The notes under the pieces: model-generated | Databases searched by the model: none | What the model saw: only the letters and a program-made list of their open reading frames with translations | Told to the model about the DNA's origin: nothing | Assembly: GCA_030765065.1 (NCBI GenBank) | Contig: CM060990.1 | Span: 662,358,618-662,422,617, forward strand | Length of the DNA stretch: 64,000 nucleotides | Source: Deroplatys truncata | Taxonomy: Eukaryota; Arthropoda; Insecta; Mantodea; Mantidae | Reading direction: 5' to 3' | Part shown: one piece after another, positions 23,684 through 36,174 of the stretch | How the letters are laid out: the number at the start of each line of letters is the position of its first letter | Numbering within the stretch: position 1 is the stretch's first letter | Position numbers and translations under genes: made by a program

Positions 23684-23797
23684 GAAGAAGAAGAAGAAGA
23701 AGAAGAAGAAGAAGAAGAAGAAGAAGAAGAAGAAGAAGAAGAAGAAGAAGAAGAAGAAGAAGAAGAAGAAGAAGAAGAAGAAGAAGAAGAAGAAGAA
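23684..23797. repeat. (GAA)38 microsatellite
   Basis: 114 uninterrupted bases of GAA, all purine on the plus strand, attached to the 3' end of SINE-C copy 1. It probably grew from the SINE's A-rich tail. A tract this long and pure can form intramolecular triplexes in other systems, and is likely to be length-variable. Confidence 0.95.
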
Positions 23798-25287
23798 TCT
23801 GCACCTAGTGCTCTCACTTCTTTCCACAACTGACCTCAAGAAAACCTTGTGAAATGAAAATTATGGGAATAAAACAAAACATAGCAAATTAGCTAAGACT
23901 GGATAAGGTGAATATAGGATTTGCTAGTGCTTCCAGAGAACCACCTGCATTTTGGGTTATAGTGTTATTTCAGAAGGAAAAGGAAGTTTATTATTTGGGT
24001 TTCAAATTAGAACACTCATCAAAATCTCAAGTCCATGAATGTTAGCAGGCTTTTCTGCAACTTTCTGGTTAAGGAGATTGTTACCATTACTCTTTAAGAT
24101 CAAGAAGCACTAAAATGCACCTATTTTCTGCCAGTAGTAGTAGTAGCACTGCTAGCACTAACAACATGGTCTTGACTCTTTCTAGCATTAACCAAAATTT
24201 TCTTCCTCTCAACGTGTTTTTGTTGCTACAATGTTACAGAATACAAAACAGCTCATAGCAACTCATTAGTGGCTTTAAGAAGTTATTAAACTTCAACCAG
24301 ATGTTACGGAATGGATGTGATTGTGCAAAAATGAGTTGTTTTTTTCAAAATGGATGATTAGGATTGAAAAAAAAGAATGTTCCATAATACTGCATTTATT
24401 TTGCTTATTTTGAAAATTAGCCAAATGCATTCACACTCACACATAGAGATACATATGTACAGTTAAATATACAATAGATATAAGCTAAACAGAAATGCAA
24501 ATGCAGTTTACAAAGAAACCTATATCTGTTATAGGCTGAGTGATATTAGTTACTTTAATATTGCACATTTCGGCCAATTATAATCCTTTTTTTAGATCAT
24601 AAAACATAAATATTTTGTTGTCAGTTATTCATTATTACTGCAACTTGTATATTGCTGATTGAAACATTTAGAAAGAAATGATACATATTACAGTAACTTA
24701 ATTAATCAATAACTCTCCTGGTAATTGAATCTGATGGTGTGTAAGAAATAGAGGTCTATACCTATAAAATCATCTAAAAGAGAGATTCAACATAATGGCA
24801 CACACATTTCATTTACGATTAAAAGAAATTACAAAATAACTGCAAATGCAATATATATATTAAATATTCCATACTTAGTGGTCATTTGGATGCCTCACCT
24901 TAGTCTGATGAAATAAACAAAGGTAAGTAGTAAACAATTCACATGCAACAGTCGCTCGCAGTACCAACCTGTGAGCACTATATCTGCAGGTTTACTTAAG
25001 ACAATAGCATCCTTTACTCCCTTGCTTATTGAGAGATGAACTACAAATGGAAAACACTGCAATAATGAATGTAAAGGTACATTGTGACAATTTTTGACAG
25101 AGCTTATAAATTCCTAGAGCTTCTTTTGGTATATGTTTCACTACTTTTATTTAGCTTCTAAGAGTTTGTTATTTTTATTAACATTTTTCATAATAAGAGT
25201 TTATATTTTAGGACATCTCTACAGTACAGCATCAAATTTTATTTTAACTTATAGTGAAAATCATTATTTAGTTTGCTAAATCCAAGC
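23798..25287. other. no gene recognised
   Basis: About 1.5 kb with only short frames and no supported feature. Confidence 0.45.
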
Positions 25288-25300
25288 AAAAAAATATATG

Positions 25301-25445
25301 GTAAGTAATTGTTCTTTCACACTAGCTGTGTGTAGGACAAGGTTGGAAAATCAGACTGAAAAATTCAATCCACAGCCGGGATTTGAACCATGAATCTTCC
25401 AGTTTCCGTCCAATTGTTCTAACCAACTGAGCTACCATTGGGGAA
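25301..25445 (-). mobile_element. SINE-B copy 1 (tRNA-derived)
   Basis: On the minus strand it reads TGGTAGCTCAGTTGGTTAGA (A-box region), then ATGGTTCAAATCCCGGCTG (B-box region), then TTGAATTTTTCAGTCTGATT. The head is as tRNA-like as a decayed tRNA gene, but the body is shared with the inverted copy at 25690-25800, so I call it a SINE. I do not call it a functional tRNA because no closed acceptor stem is evident. Confidence 0.65.
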
Positions 25446-25453
25446 TTCAATAT

Positions 25454-25680
25454 AAAAAAACTGAGTTTTATTTATAGACGCTCTTTAACTGCTGTGGTCC
25501 TTAGCATCCGATTCTATATTCGGCATGAAAAACCGGCAATTTTGCTCAGGCGCCTTTTTATCAAGCTTGAGGTTCTTTTACATGCCGTAAATCTATGCCC
25601 AAAAAAAAATCCATCGCCCTCTGCCGGGTTTGAACCTGCAACCTTAGGAACTAGAAGCTAGCATGGTAACCACTACACCA
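25454..25680 (-). mobile_element. SINE-A copy 5
   Basis: Typical SINE-A body and tRNA-like head in reverse (TTTATAGACGCTCTTTAAC to GGTAACCACTACACC), with a missing block after CGTAAATCTATG. Imperfect flanking repeats (AATTCAATA and AATTTAATG) are present. It sits between two inverted SINE-B copies. Confidence 0.8.
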
Positions 25681-25689
25681 AATTTAATG

Positions 25690-25800
25690 TTGTGACAGTA
25701 TGTTGCCATGATAGCTCAGTTGGTTAGAGCAACTGGGCAGAAACCGGAAGATCTGTGGTTCAAATCCTGGCTGTAGCATTGAATTTTTGTCTGATTCTAC
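25690..25800 (+). mobile_element. SINE-B copy 2 (tRNA-derived)
   Basis: Plus-strand counterpart of SINE-B copy 1, with ATAGCTCAGTTGGTTAGAGC and GTGGTTCAAATCCTGGCTG, then TTGAATTTTTGTCTGATT. It is followed by AAAAAAATATATG (25801-25813), which is also found just left of copy 1 (25288-25300), so the whole inverted composite is flanked by a 13-bp direct repeat. Confidence 0.7.
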
Positions 25801-25813
25801 AAAAAAATATATG

Positions 25814-27786
25814 TACATAACATCAAAGTTTATCAAATTTGTGTCAAGGCACTTACTTCTTCACACCTTATGTTTGCACTTTCTCTCTGTTCTTATGTGA
25901 AGTACTACTGTTAAAATGTTTAAAGCATATTTCCTTTCTTTGCCACTTTGATTTACACATTGTGATATTTCGACATTAATAATTCCAGTGCTCTGTTTAA
26001 AAATGTAAAAGCTTGCAGAAATATCTAATTTTCTCTGTCAAAAACTGAAACTACCAACTTAATTTTAGATATACAAGAGATACACATGCACATAAGCAAA
26101 GAGCTTCAGGAATATCTAACATTTAATAAGAAAGATGAACTATGACAGAACTTGTGCTTATAAATGAACTCTTGTTTTCCATACATCTTGAAAAGTCTTA
26201 GATATTTGGAGTATTGATTAACTTTGTTGTCAAATTTGCCTTAATGAAACAGCACTTTCTAACTTAAAAATTGCTTTAAATGCAATTAATAAAATTTTGG
26301 TAATTATACTGCAATTTCATTAAGGGGAGAGTAATTCTTTTCAACCTCACAAAAAATAGATGGCTCTATGACCGAAGGTAACTTCATCATCCATTAAGTA
26401 ATCGACTCCTTAGTGGGATAAAGAAAACAATTGAACCTAATAAAAATATTCAGCTTAAACATTAATAGCTCAATGTTATTGGTTTAGGCTGAAAATGTTT
26501 AACTGAATACTTATATATTACCAATACAATAAACAAAAGCTGAACCACAGTGTTGGGCATCATCCAGGTTAAAGTCATTGTTTAAAAACCAAAACAAAAT
26601 TATGCATGTTCCATAATTCTTTGCCAGAGGCAAAGAAACAAGAATGAAATTACACAGGATTGTGAAAGAGTATCTAAAATGATGGAATCTGATACTGAGG
26701 ATACATAGTGAAATGTGCAACTCTATTAGCTTATGAAGAACAGAAGAATGGATGTTAAAACAATGTCAGTTATCGTGCAAGTTTACATTGTTAAAGAGAA
26801 AACTGTATATCAATTAAGGAAAATTAAAAGCAAAGAGCATTCTGAATTTCCTAGTCACTAGAGAAGACAACAGTACTGTGGAACCAATATGGGGGCTTCT
26901 TAATATCTTAGCATGTTTGTGCTACAACCAAAATTCTGGCTCTACCATTAAGTAAATAACATATAGTATTTATACACTTCTGGTTTATTCCAACCCAATC
27001 CGTGGAGTAGACTTTGGCAAGAACTATATTGTTTGCAGGTGCCAAGTAGTTCACTACTGTCTGCAACCCAGTTATATAATGAACAGATATTGGACAAGAT
27101 GAACCAAGCAAATGCAGAGGCATATGGGGAACAGGAAGTGCAGGGCATAAGACTGCATGCTATTGGTTAACCTAATAACCATACAATAAGCTCAAGCCTG
27201 AAGTGCATCTGGAGCAATGATGAAAATTTGTATCAAACAAGATAAGCCCTAACTACCAGAAAGCTAAGAATAGGATTATGGTTTTGACTTTCATCACATA
27301 AACAGTGTCATCTATTAGTTACATTGTAAATTTTTCTTCACTTCGCATCACCTATATACTGAAAATCAGTATGTTGCCTATATGCTACATTGTCATGTTC
27401 TGTAAATCTACATTAGGTTTTAACTAGTGAATCAGAGTGACTTAGTTAAATACAGGTAAAGAGATATAAGGGGAAACAATTCCATTGTCTCTTTTAGCAC
27501 AAACATTTTTAACACTAAACTTGGAAGAAAAGAATATAATTAAAAGTCTTGGTAAACCCACATCAAATCTAAAATTCACTTAGGTAAAACAAAAACAAGT
27601 TTGTTTTAACAGATTTTTTAACAGCGATATATATGAGAAATATGACGGATGTGTGGTTTTGACATTAAAACAACCTGTTTTGCTTTCCTTGCAGTTTATT
27701 TGGTGATGATGTACTGAAGATACATTGATAAAACATGGCATAAATGATTTGCATCTTCATGACTTCCATAAAAAAACATGTGCTTA
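25814..27786. other. no gene recognised
   Basis: About 2 kb without supported coding sequence. Frames at 26511-26720 and 26908-27148 (minus) show no motif. Confidence 0.45.
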
Positions 27787-27788
27787 TA

Positions 27789-29158
27789 ATAAGAGATCCA
27801 ATAAACTATGAACCAGCTGCGCGGTATTTTTCCACTGGGTGAGTTGATGTGTGCTTTCCGCCACTCCTGCAATAAAGGTCACGCTACTGACTCTGGCTTT
27901 GCTCTGCTCTGCAGCATTGTATTGTTCATGATGTGGTGTAGTTCAGTGTGAGTCAGTGTAGTGCGGTTGCTACAAGTTAATTATTGTGTCCTGTATTTAG
28001 TCACAGTTATGGCTCAGTATATGTTTACTATTGTGCAGCGAGTACTTATGTATTAACGCAGTCAGCTCATCAAGTACAAATACCATTTGCAGAATGATAC
28101 CTGGGTATAAAGGTTCCAGGCCATACAATAAACCATACTCTGTATAATAAATTTCAGACCACAGATAACGTCTAGTCTAAGAATCCTAACAGACAGCATG
28201 GGTTTTTACCAAAGAAACATTGACATCGGTCATCATTTAGAGACTTCCCCCCCCAGAAATCGCTTAGGTGTCTTTCACAACAGGCAGGCACTTCGTATGG
28301 CTCTGTGCAGAGAGTTACTAAATTGCTGAAGTTAAAACCATATAAAAGAACTATGCCATGTGCTTTTCAACCAGGTGATCCTGTACTTAGACACACATTT
28401 TGTAAATGGAGTCTCAATAGTGTATACAATGGCAAACTAGATCCATATTTAATATTTTTCTCTGACGAGGCCTGGTTCCACCTTCATGGATAAGTGTGTA
28501 CACAAAATAATCTTTACTGGAGCTCTGACAAATCTAATGTTGTTCATAAAGTACCCCTCCATGATGAAAAAATTAGTGTATGGTGTGCCACAACAAATTA
28601 TAGGGATGGGTTTTTTTTAGTCAACAGTTGGCGCACCCATATACATGAATACAATTATGCCGTTTTTTTTTAGAGAATTAACAGACAGAAACTCTTTGTC
28701 TTTTTTCAACAAGACTCTGCCACAGCCAATATTTTAATGAGAACAATTGAAAATGTGTTTGGGGAAGACAAAATTATTAATAGAGACTTCAAGGCCCTCT
28801 CGGTCCCCCGACCTAACCCCCTGTGACTTTTATCTCTGTGGTAAATTAAAACAAAGTATACAAGACAAATCCACGCACCCTGCAAATATCTGCCAGGAAA
28901 TTGCCAGAATTTCACAACATGAACTATGGCAAGTGATGGATAGTTTCTTAATGAGGTGCCAAAGATGTATGGACAACGGTGGTGGCCAGTTTCAGCACCT
29001 CCTTTCATAATGCTGGTAAATAAATCCTTTAAACGTGGTTAAGGAAATTGTTGTATGGTTGTATCAGCGCTACTGATAGCCACAGACAACAATGTGCCTT
29101 GCCATTGCAAACTGGAGAAACACCGCGCAGCAGGTTCATAGTTCATTGGGTCTCCCTG
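27789..29158 (+). mobile_element. mariner-like DNA transposon, full length but decayed
   Basis: Inverted termini of about 40 bp are present (left CCAATAAACTATGAACCAGC..., right complement CCAATGAACTATGAACCTGC...), with TA dinucleotides outside (27787-27788 and 29159-29160). The 1.37-kb length, TA target and internal transposase relic fit the IS630-Tc1-mariner superfamily. Confidence 0.8.
28011..29009 (+). pseudogene. mariner-like transposase, inactivated
   Basis: The frame begins near ATGGCTCAGTATATG (MAQY..., matching the usual start of this family). Several stops and frameshifts follow. Readable blocks are LKLKPYKRTMPCAFQPGDP, RHTFCKWSLNSVYNGKLDP and FSDEAWFHLHG (first catalytic Asp region, 28305-28493), then FQQDSATA (second Asp, near 28704). 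RSPDLTPCDFYLCGKLK (third acidic residue region) and RCQRCMDNGGGQFQHLLS close the frame at 29010. The order and spacing are right for a catalytic triad of the mariner type, but the reading frame is broken in at least four places. Confidence 0.8.
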
Positions 29159-29160
29159 TA

Positions 29161-29794
29161 AGAGCACAGTTACAGATAAGAAATTTGTACTGAAGATGCT
29201 GATGACATTTGGAAGTGTCTGATTGTTGATAATTAACATTTAAGAATCAAAACTGACAATACAGTGTTTTTTACTTTCATAAATTAAAATTGCACCAATA
29301 ACTTTGTCAACTACCAAAGTTCAGTGTCACCAGCCACCCCTGAGGATCAAGAACTTTGGTTGAATGAGAGGAAGTTCTGCTGTGATAGACATACTAAAAC
29401 ACTGAGGTTACCCTACACAGGATTGGACACTATTGATTAATGGCTGTAAAACATGGGTCAGTCATGTATTAACAAGTGTTTATAGTTGGGAACATGGACA
29501 AACATTAAAAAAACTCATGAAAACCTTACGAAAAGTACAGAGAGGCTGTAACTGGATTTAGATCAAATACAATACATTGCATACCACGAACATAACTCAT
29601 CTCCAGACTTGAAAAAAATGGGGAATGAATTTGGGACAAACTGGAAGATAGGGTAGTGAAACTTCACATTAGAAAGAAAAAGCTAATTAAAATAACTTAT
29701 TCAAAGACAATAAAGAAATATGAATAATGTAAGGAGGAGACCAAAAAAGAACGACCTCGGCTCATCAATGCCCAGTGCCCAAGACAGTTTAAAA
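29161..29794. other. no gene recognised; weak LINE-like stretch
   Basis: No supported gene. Plus-strand translation around 29470-29640 faintly recalls the post-RT region of some LINEs (KLMKTLRKVQRG), too weakly to annotate. Confidence 0.3.
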
Positions 29795-30735
29795 GATAAT
29801 AAAAAAATCTGATGTGTTACACTCGCATGACTTTCTCTACTCTTGTACAAACTATTTTTACAAACGCTTATTCTCCATCTACTTCATGTTAATCGAGATA
29901 AACATTTGTAGACTCTATCTTATTGCTAATTTTCTTGTAGATGTAAGGGGAAAATATATTTACAAGGGCAATATAGAAATACAGTAGCCTTTAAGCACAT
30001 ACATATCTCTTAATAACTGGTTGCTAGGTGCAGCACCATTCCCTTTCCCACAGATTAATACTCTTTGCATATCCAAGACAAAAAAATGAATAACGAATTC
30101 CCATTTTAGAAAATAAGTATTGAAAAATTTAAGAGAATAACAAGCAATATCTCGAAAATGGTTCACTCAACAAAAAAAATGTATATGACATAAATTGTGT
30201 ATTTTAACACGATCTACATTTTTTGTGTAGTAAAATGTTGTCTATCTCTTATGGTTTACCAGTTATGCAAAAGTCGTTCACAATGGAGAATACTTTTGGA
30301 GACATTCCCAAAAAATTCAAGATATTCATTTTATTTGTCATGAAAATATCTTAAACCTATGATATTTTAATCAAAATCGTTAGAGCCATTTTTGAGAAAA
30401 TTAAACTTTTCGAAAAATCTTCCATGTAAAGGGTAATCTGGGGTGGGGGATTTTCTTGAAAACCTTCGTGTCGCATCTCTGGAAGATACTGAACCTAAAT
30501 ACCAAGTTTGGTGTTTATCCAACTGTTCGTTTCTGAGTTATGCTGTTCACAGACAGACACACAGACTGACAGACACACAGACACACACACACGGACATGT
30601 TTCCAAAAATGCTTTTTTTGGATTCAGGGGATCTCAAAACATGTATTTCCGGTGAAATCTCGGTATCAAATTTTTGGGTGGAATACAATACTTCCCTACT
30701 TACTATACGTAGTAGAGAAAGTAAAAATGGGAAGA
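29795..30735 (+). repeat. repeat R, copy 3 (CR1-like LINE end)
   Basis: It starts within the final codons of the same ORF as at 3586 (TCTGATGTGTTACACTC, TTGTACAAACTATTTTTAC) and continues through the entire 3' tail to ACTATACGTAGTAGAGAAAG. It is closely similar to copy 1 throughout, but its microsatellite is CAGACACACAGAC-type instead of GCAC-type. Confidence 0.8.
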
Positions 30736-32283
30736 GAACTAGTGCTAGTCATTGTAATCAAATACATCAGCTTGATGAAAGCTAAACATTTTCTTTCTCT
30801 TTGCTGGTGGTATTAAGTTAATGTGCTTATATGTTTCTACAAATATAGATATACTTTCTGACAATGGTCTTCTTTGTTCCTTTCAAAAGAGCACAATGTG
30901 TATTAATGCTTTCTACAATGAGCCTTTGGTATATTCTTTCTCCTGTGGCATTTTTCATGATTTTATTTTAGAAAACTGTGAAACAACTCAACATTAAAAC
31001 ACATCTCTTACCCACAATAATTAACTCTTGGACTATCCTATGATAATCACTTTTTGATTTATATGAAGAATCTGAATTTTTTTAGAAAATTTGAAAAACA
31101 GTGTGTCTTTACCTACTTTTTTTATAAACATGTATAAATAATATTTTAAAAACTTGAAATGTTATAGCTTTATTTATGTAAATATTGTACGTGTTGTAAT
31201 GCAACAAAATAGAAAAGTAAAATTCTACAGGTTTCAGATACACATATGGAGTATCTGTATATGAGTATTTATCCATAATTTGTGCATGTGTAATATTAAC
31301 TTCTTCTTTGGAACAAGTGTTTTAGGATGAATGTCGTTCTGTGATCATTCCCTAGAATACAACTGAATTATTGGATCCCTGAATTTTGTTTCATCCTCAT
31401 CTAAAACAAATAAGGCTCAAACACCATACACAAAATGCCTTTATGCCAAATTTTTATATTCCAACAAAATAAATTATTGAAAATAACAAAATATATGCAT
31501 ATGCCAATTGCTACCACCATTTGAAGCTTCTTCAGCTTCAAAATCACTTTTATTTTATAATCTTAAATCCAGAGGTTCCAGAAATCTGAGTTTCTGCCAC
31601 CACTGTGTTACTTCATAACAGCTGGGTGTAGCACTGTCTTTTAAACCAGGGAAGTCATGTATAAACCAATGAGTTCTTGTGACTGAAAACAATGAAGAAT
31701 GATATCTGAGTAAACAAAGAATGAACATGATGTGTTGCTGTTAAAATCTTGAAATGTGGTAACATAAGGGATACAGTCTTCTTTCACATGAGTAAATCAG
31801 CCAGGAGGAAGTGACAGATACAAGACTCCACGTGGATAGTTAAAGAAATAGAAAGGATATTACATGTAGTTCTGTCCATAGCAGACCCCTTGCACAGTAT
31901 GACCAGCATGGCATGAAAAGTTAGCGTGAAGAAATTTACAGCAATTCTGGCACTCTGTGCATACTCATTTTTATCATTTTAAGGGTATTTTGTTAAATCA
32001 CAGCTATGTGCAGAGAAGGATTCTTAGAATTAAAACTTCTTGTTAAGTCTTGGTGAATTAATGTTAAAAAATTCTCTCTGTTAACATCTAACACTGTCAG
32101 AAGATCCTATAATTATAACTTCCATACAAAATTTGCTTTTTCTGACATTCATCATAACTCTAGGTGTGTGCAAGCTTTGTGTTGGATATGTTACAGCTTG
32201 TCTTCTATAAACAGAATTATAACAGCAGTGATTCAACTGATTTCTGACCAAGTCTTAATTTGGGCTCTCATGCAGCATAAAAG
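30736..32283. other. no gene recognised
   Basis: About 1.5 kb of AT-rich sequence. No supported feature. Confidence 0.45.
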
Positions 32284-32370
32284 CTGGTTTACAATAACCA
32301 GGAACTGGAACCAGAACGTAAACGACAAAGTTAAAATACCTGTATCACAATTTGTGTTCAAATTAATGAG
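32284..32370 (+). repeat. solo end of TIR element X
   Basis: GCTGGTTTACAATAACCAGG and the following AACGACAAAGTTAAAATACC match the right end (read inwards) of the 1.5-kb element at 39669-41157. The opposite end was not found nearby, so this is a truncated copy lying just left of the piggyBac element. Confidence 0.55.
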
Positions 32371-32457
32371 AAGCTTAACAGAGCCTCAGATTGGGAGACT
32401 TGGTCAAGTTTCAAATTTTCTATTCTCTTTCCTGGTATAGTACAGGGCAAAACTTAA

Positions 32458-34195
32458 CCCTGCAGTAGTTGCATGTGGACTCTCAGTCCATGTGAAAGTA
32501 TTTATTTTCATTCCCTTTAAGCTATTTGAACTTAGGAATCACATGACCCGAGTACCTTCCTGCAATCGGCAGTATTAGGTTATTCCTTTGTTTCACTTGG
32601 ACTTGTGCAGTGGTTATGGAATGGTTAAGAATTGCGGACTGACAGTCCTGCGCGAGTAAATGTTGGAAATGTTCATGGCAGTGATTTTTTTAGATTTATT
32701 TATCTTCCCCCCCCCCCCCCCCCCCAGAATGGAGCCTTATTAATCAGGGTCTGAAAGAATGAGGAATATTATTGTTAAGATTTTGGCAGGGAAGAACCAT
32801 GAAAGTTGAAGACTAAGACTGACTGAAGTACTTTAGTAACCAATGCATGTATTTCATCCTGTTTATGACATTATTCCACAGTATTTGTTTGTGAATTTTA
32901 AGCACACATAATGGGAGATACTTTCAAACATGTGACACAAGAGATGCGAGAAATTTTCAAAGTCCAAAGGTTCTCCAATGCGCATGTGCTAGGAGACTCA
33001 AACAACCGACAACTATTAGTTTTATTACTTCTCGCAGAGCAGGCAGCATGTGCTTCATTTGTAACAACCGTAAGCCAACCTTTGAAAAAAATTCCCATAC
33101 ATGCGCACAATCTGGAAGCGATTATCAACTGGTCACTTTTGAAAAGTCCTGACCATGCTTTACCTCGGGTTTTATTGCTTTACAATCACAGTCATACAGT
33201 GCAGTAGAATTTAGTGTTGTGTGAGAAGCAAAGTTTGTATGTTCTTGGAGATATTCTTGCAAATAATAAAACTTTTAGAAATGGCTCATCCGATTAATAA
33301 GACGGATCTGTCAGTTTACCTCAATGATACAGAGAACACCTAGACGCTCACATTTATCAGCATTTGTGGCATCCTGACACCAAGAACCGTTCAGCAGACC
33401 CTTTCCAGGAACTAATGGAAGACATTAGGCAGGTTTAGTGATTAGGTTTAGTTAAAGTTTAGGCTAGGCGTAGTTAAATTAACAAGTTAGTATAATATAT
33501 AGAAGTGGTTGCAAATATACAATTTAACCTATTTTAGTGAAATTGTATGTTTGCAACCACTTCTATATATGGCCTGTGAGCCATATATATATTTAATCTT
33601 TTCACTATGTCTTCCGATTTAAAAGTAATGAATAACGAGTTAGTGTTTAGTGTATATAGCTAGTCAGCATAATTTAGGAACACTGTGCATAATTATATAC
33701 CTAGTTAGTGTAATTTAGTGACCAAAAAAAGTATTGGCTGCATTACTTTGAGTGATGGAAGATAGAGAATTTGGTTGCCCTGCATTCTTCTTTATGACTA
33801 CATGGCAGTAAGTAAGTAAATAAATAATTATAAGGCTTAATTTATGTTAATAAAACATTTTCCAACAAGAAATCATCCAAATAGATAATTCTAAATACAT
33901 ATTACACCAAAGAATGTGAAGCAGTACTTCGAAAAAATATGCCACAGATGTTGGACATAGAAAAAAATCTTGCGTCACATGTTGTAAAGTTGAGCACACA
34001 TAATGTATTAAGAAACACAATTTCAGTAGAATTGGACAAGATTTATTGTTTTATAAAATATATGTACTTAGTAAATTAAAATTCAAACATATTAAAGTAT
34101 ATTCTGGGTTACTTTGTTATTTAGTTATAAATCCATATTTTTCCCCCTGTACAATGACTGATAATGGTACAAAACATTGTGCAACTACTGCAGGG
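32458..34195 (+). mobile_element. piggyBac-type element, 1.7 kb
   Basis: It is flanked by TTAA (32454-32457 and 34196-34199), with perfect inverted termini CCCTGCAGTAGTTGCA at both ends. Subterminal sequences are shared with the 785-bp copy at 11476-12260. The 98-codon frame at 32911-33207 is the longest inside and does not look like a piggyBac transposase, so the element is non-autonomous or carries unrelated interior sequence. It includes a C19 run (32707-32725) and a strong hairpin (33496-33569). Confidence 0.85.
33496..33569. repeat. near-perfect 30-bp hairpin inside the piggyBac-type element
   Basis: The left arm 33496-33525 (TATATAGAAGTGGTTGCAAA...) and right arm 33540-33569 pair in 29 of 30 positions around a 14-base loop (AACCTATTTTAGTG). 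The size resembles a small-RNA precursor or a tiny foldback element. The shorter piggyBac copy lacks it as far as I can see. Confidence 0.75.
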
Positions 34196-34199
34196 TTAA

Positions 34200-34527
34200 T
34201 ATCCTCCCACTAAGCTCCTGGTGTATTGGGTTATCACTTATGCCTAAATAATAACACAATGCCATGAGACAACCGGTAATTCTCAAGTATTGTCACACAT
34301 AATTTTTGTACTTGTAGCATGAAATCAAAGATTGAATAGAAAGAGTGAATATTTCCTGTTTCTTAAGTTAGAAGAATAACTGAGGATGATAAATTACTAG
34401 ATAAAGATTAATAAATGATGTCCTATTATGCGTAACAGCAGAAGGTGACTGAAAATATGAAACATTTTTCTTGAGTGAGTACTATCACACTCAGATTATC
34501 ATATGAATGTAACATATAGAAATAGCT
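34200..34527. other. no gene recognised
   Basis: Spacer between the piggyBac-type element and SINE-C copy 2. Nothing supported. Confidence 0.5.
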
Positions 34528-34538
34528 ACCTAGTGTAA

Positions 34539-34814
34539 ACTGACGTGATTAGCCAAGGCATTAAAGCACATACTTGTGAATGGGAGGGCCGCAGTTCAAA
34601 TCCTGCCAGGACCGTTGTCCCTGACAAATGTTTTTTCTAGATTTTCCTCAGTCCTCATAATTGCCAAATGCCAGGGAGGTACCCTAAACTTAGATCTGGA
34701 ATGCTTTCTTTCCAAATTTCCTTTCCTAACTATAATTTCATTTCATGTATCAACACCACCTGTGATGTCACATGCAATTTGAACAGGCATTAAACACTAT
34801 TAAAAAAAAAAAAA
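34539..34814 (+). mobile_element. SINE-C copy 2, with target duplication
   Basis: Same family as 23436-23683 (B-box-like GCAGTTCAAATCCTGCC, then TTTTCTAGATTTTCCTCAG and ACAGGCATTAAACACTATT), here ending in poly-A. An 11-bp perfect direct repeat ACCTAGTGTAA (34528-34538 and 34815-34825) flanks it. Confidence 0.85.
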
Positions 34815-34825
34815 AACCTAGTGTA

Positions 34826-36174
34826 ATTGCAGACCCATGAAGAATGGCAATTAAGGTTTGGCCAGTACTACAACACCATATTGTATTTATATTTTTCATA
34901 GCTTTCTTCATGGTAGAACTAATTTAAGGAAGCTGTGAGCCATATCTCTAGTTACAAGCTTTGGAAAAACAGTACTGCGAACAACAAACAACAAACTTGG
35001 ATACTTATAACAGAACTATTTATTCTACATGAATTTGGTTGATACTTTTGCAAGAGGAATCAGAAATAGTAATGATGTTGCTTTTAGGAATCGTTTACTA
35101 CATCAAATTTTGAACCTTCATTATGAATAGCAAACAGGTGAAAAAATCAATTATCAATATTGTAATCAATAATTGGTTTGTTTGTTTTCTTGGTGTATTG
35201 TGAATCAAACTTAATGTCTTTTTGCTTTTATTTTAGTTCTGGCCCCATTTTGATTTACTGGGGATCAGCCTTAACAGACAATCATCCATTTAAAAGAAAA
35301 TTAGCACACAGTTCACTTACATAAACGTCCATACTTGCATTATGTAGTTTCACAAAATACACTACAAACTTTATACAGGTTATGTTATGCTTATAATAAC
35401 ACCATAATTATTTAATGACTTATGTTAGTCTGAAATTAATGTGCTGTATTGCTAATAGTATGTACATTATATACTGTATATTAGTTTATACAACTGATTA
35501 CAGAACTTGCTAGAGTGTATGAATGGTAACTACAGACTTACAATTAAATCATTTATTTGAAGCTTTTGAAATATTTGCTTATTTACAGATTTGTAACAGA
35601 ATTTAAGTACTATGTAACTGACTTTAATAAAACATTTAAGAACCATATAGCAATCAGCAAGCAAACACCATAACACATAGTGTAAATTATAAATAATACA
35701 AAACTTACACGGGTTGCAGAGAACATCTATAAAGTCATTAGCATTGTTATGCATTTTGCTCCCTTCTGCATTCTTTACTTGCTACCTGAATTGTGAAAGT
35801 TACTGTTGGATAATAGTCATGTGACAAGTTATAAACCTGAAACTACGGACAAAAGTTCTCAGTTTATAGTCTAGCATTCAAGGAAACTATAGGTGCAGTT
35901 TAGAATTACAGATGTCTGAATGGACATTAATTTTTGGAGAAAAAATATTTAAATGCCCAGACGGTGATATCTGGACATGTGTTTATGTTGCAAGCTTTAG
36001 ATGAAAGCCAACTCAAGAAAAGCCTGTCTATATGAATTAAGAATGAATTAATAGTATACTTTCTAAAATACTCTTCACTAAGTGAGATATCAGTGTTACT
36101 ATCCCCTCATATAATTAACGACAATTAAGCGAGATTTTTTTTAAAAAATCTTGAATTACATATTGAAGTATTAA
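34826..36174. other. no gene recognised
   Basis: No supported feature. The 74-codon minus frame at 35530-35754 has no motif. Confidence 0.45.

Noticed and set aside
25706..25780. A functional tRNA gene (AGCTCAGTTGGTTAGAGC and GGTTCAAATCC)
   Set aside because: No convincing acceptor stem or clean anticodon arm, and the same sequence plus 3' body occurs inverted at 25301-25445, so it is a SINE head.
29461..29640. RTE-type LINE fragment
   Set aside because: Similarity by eye is too weak and the frame is broken repeatedly.
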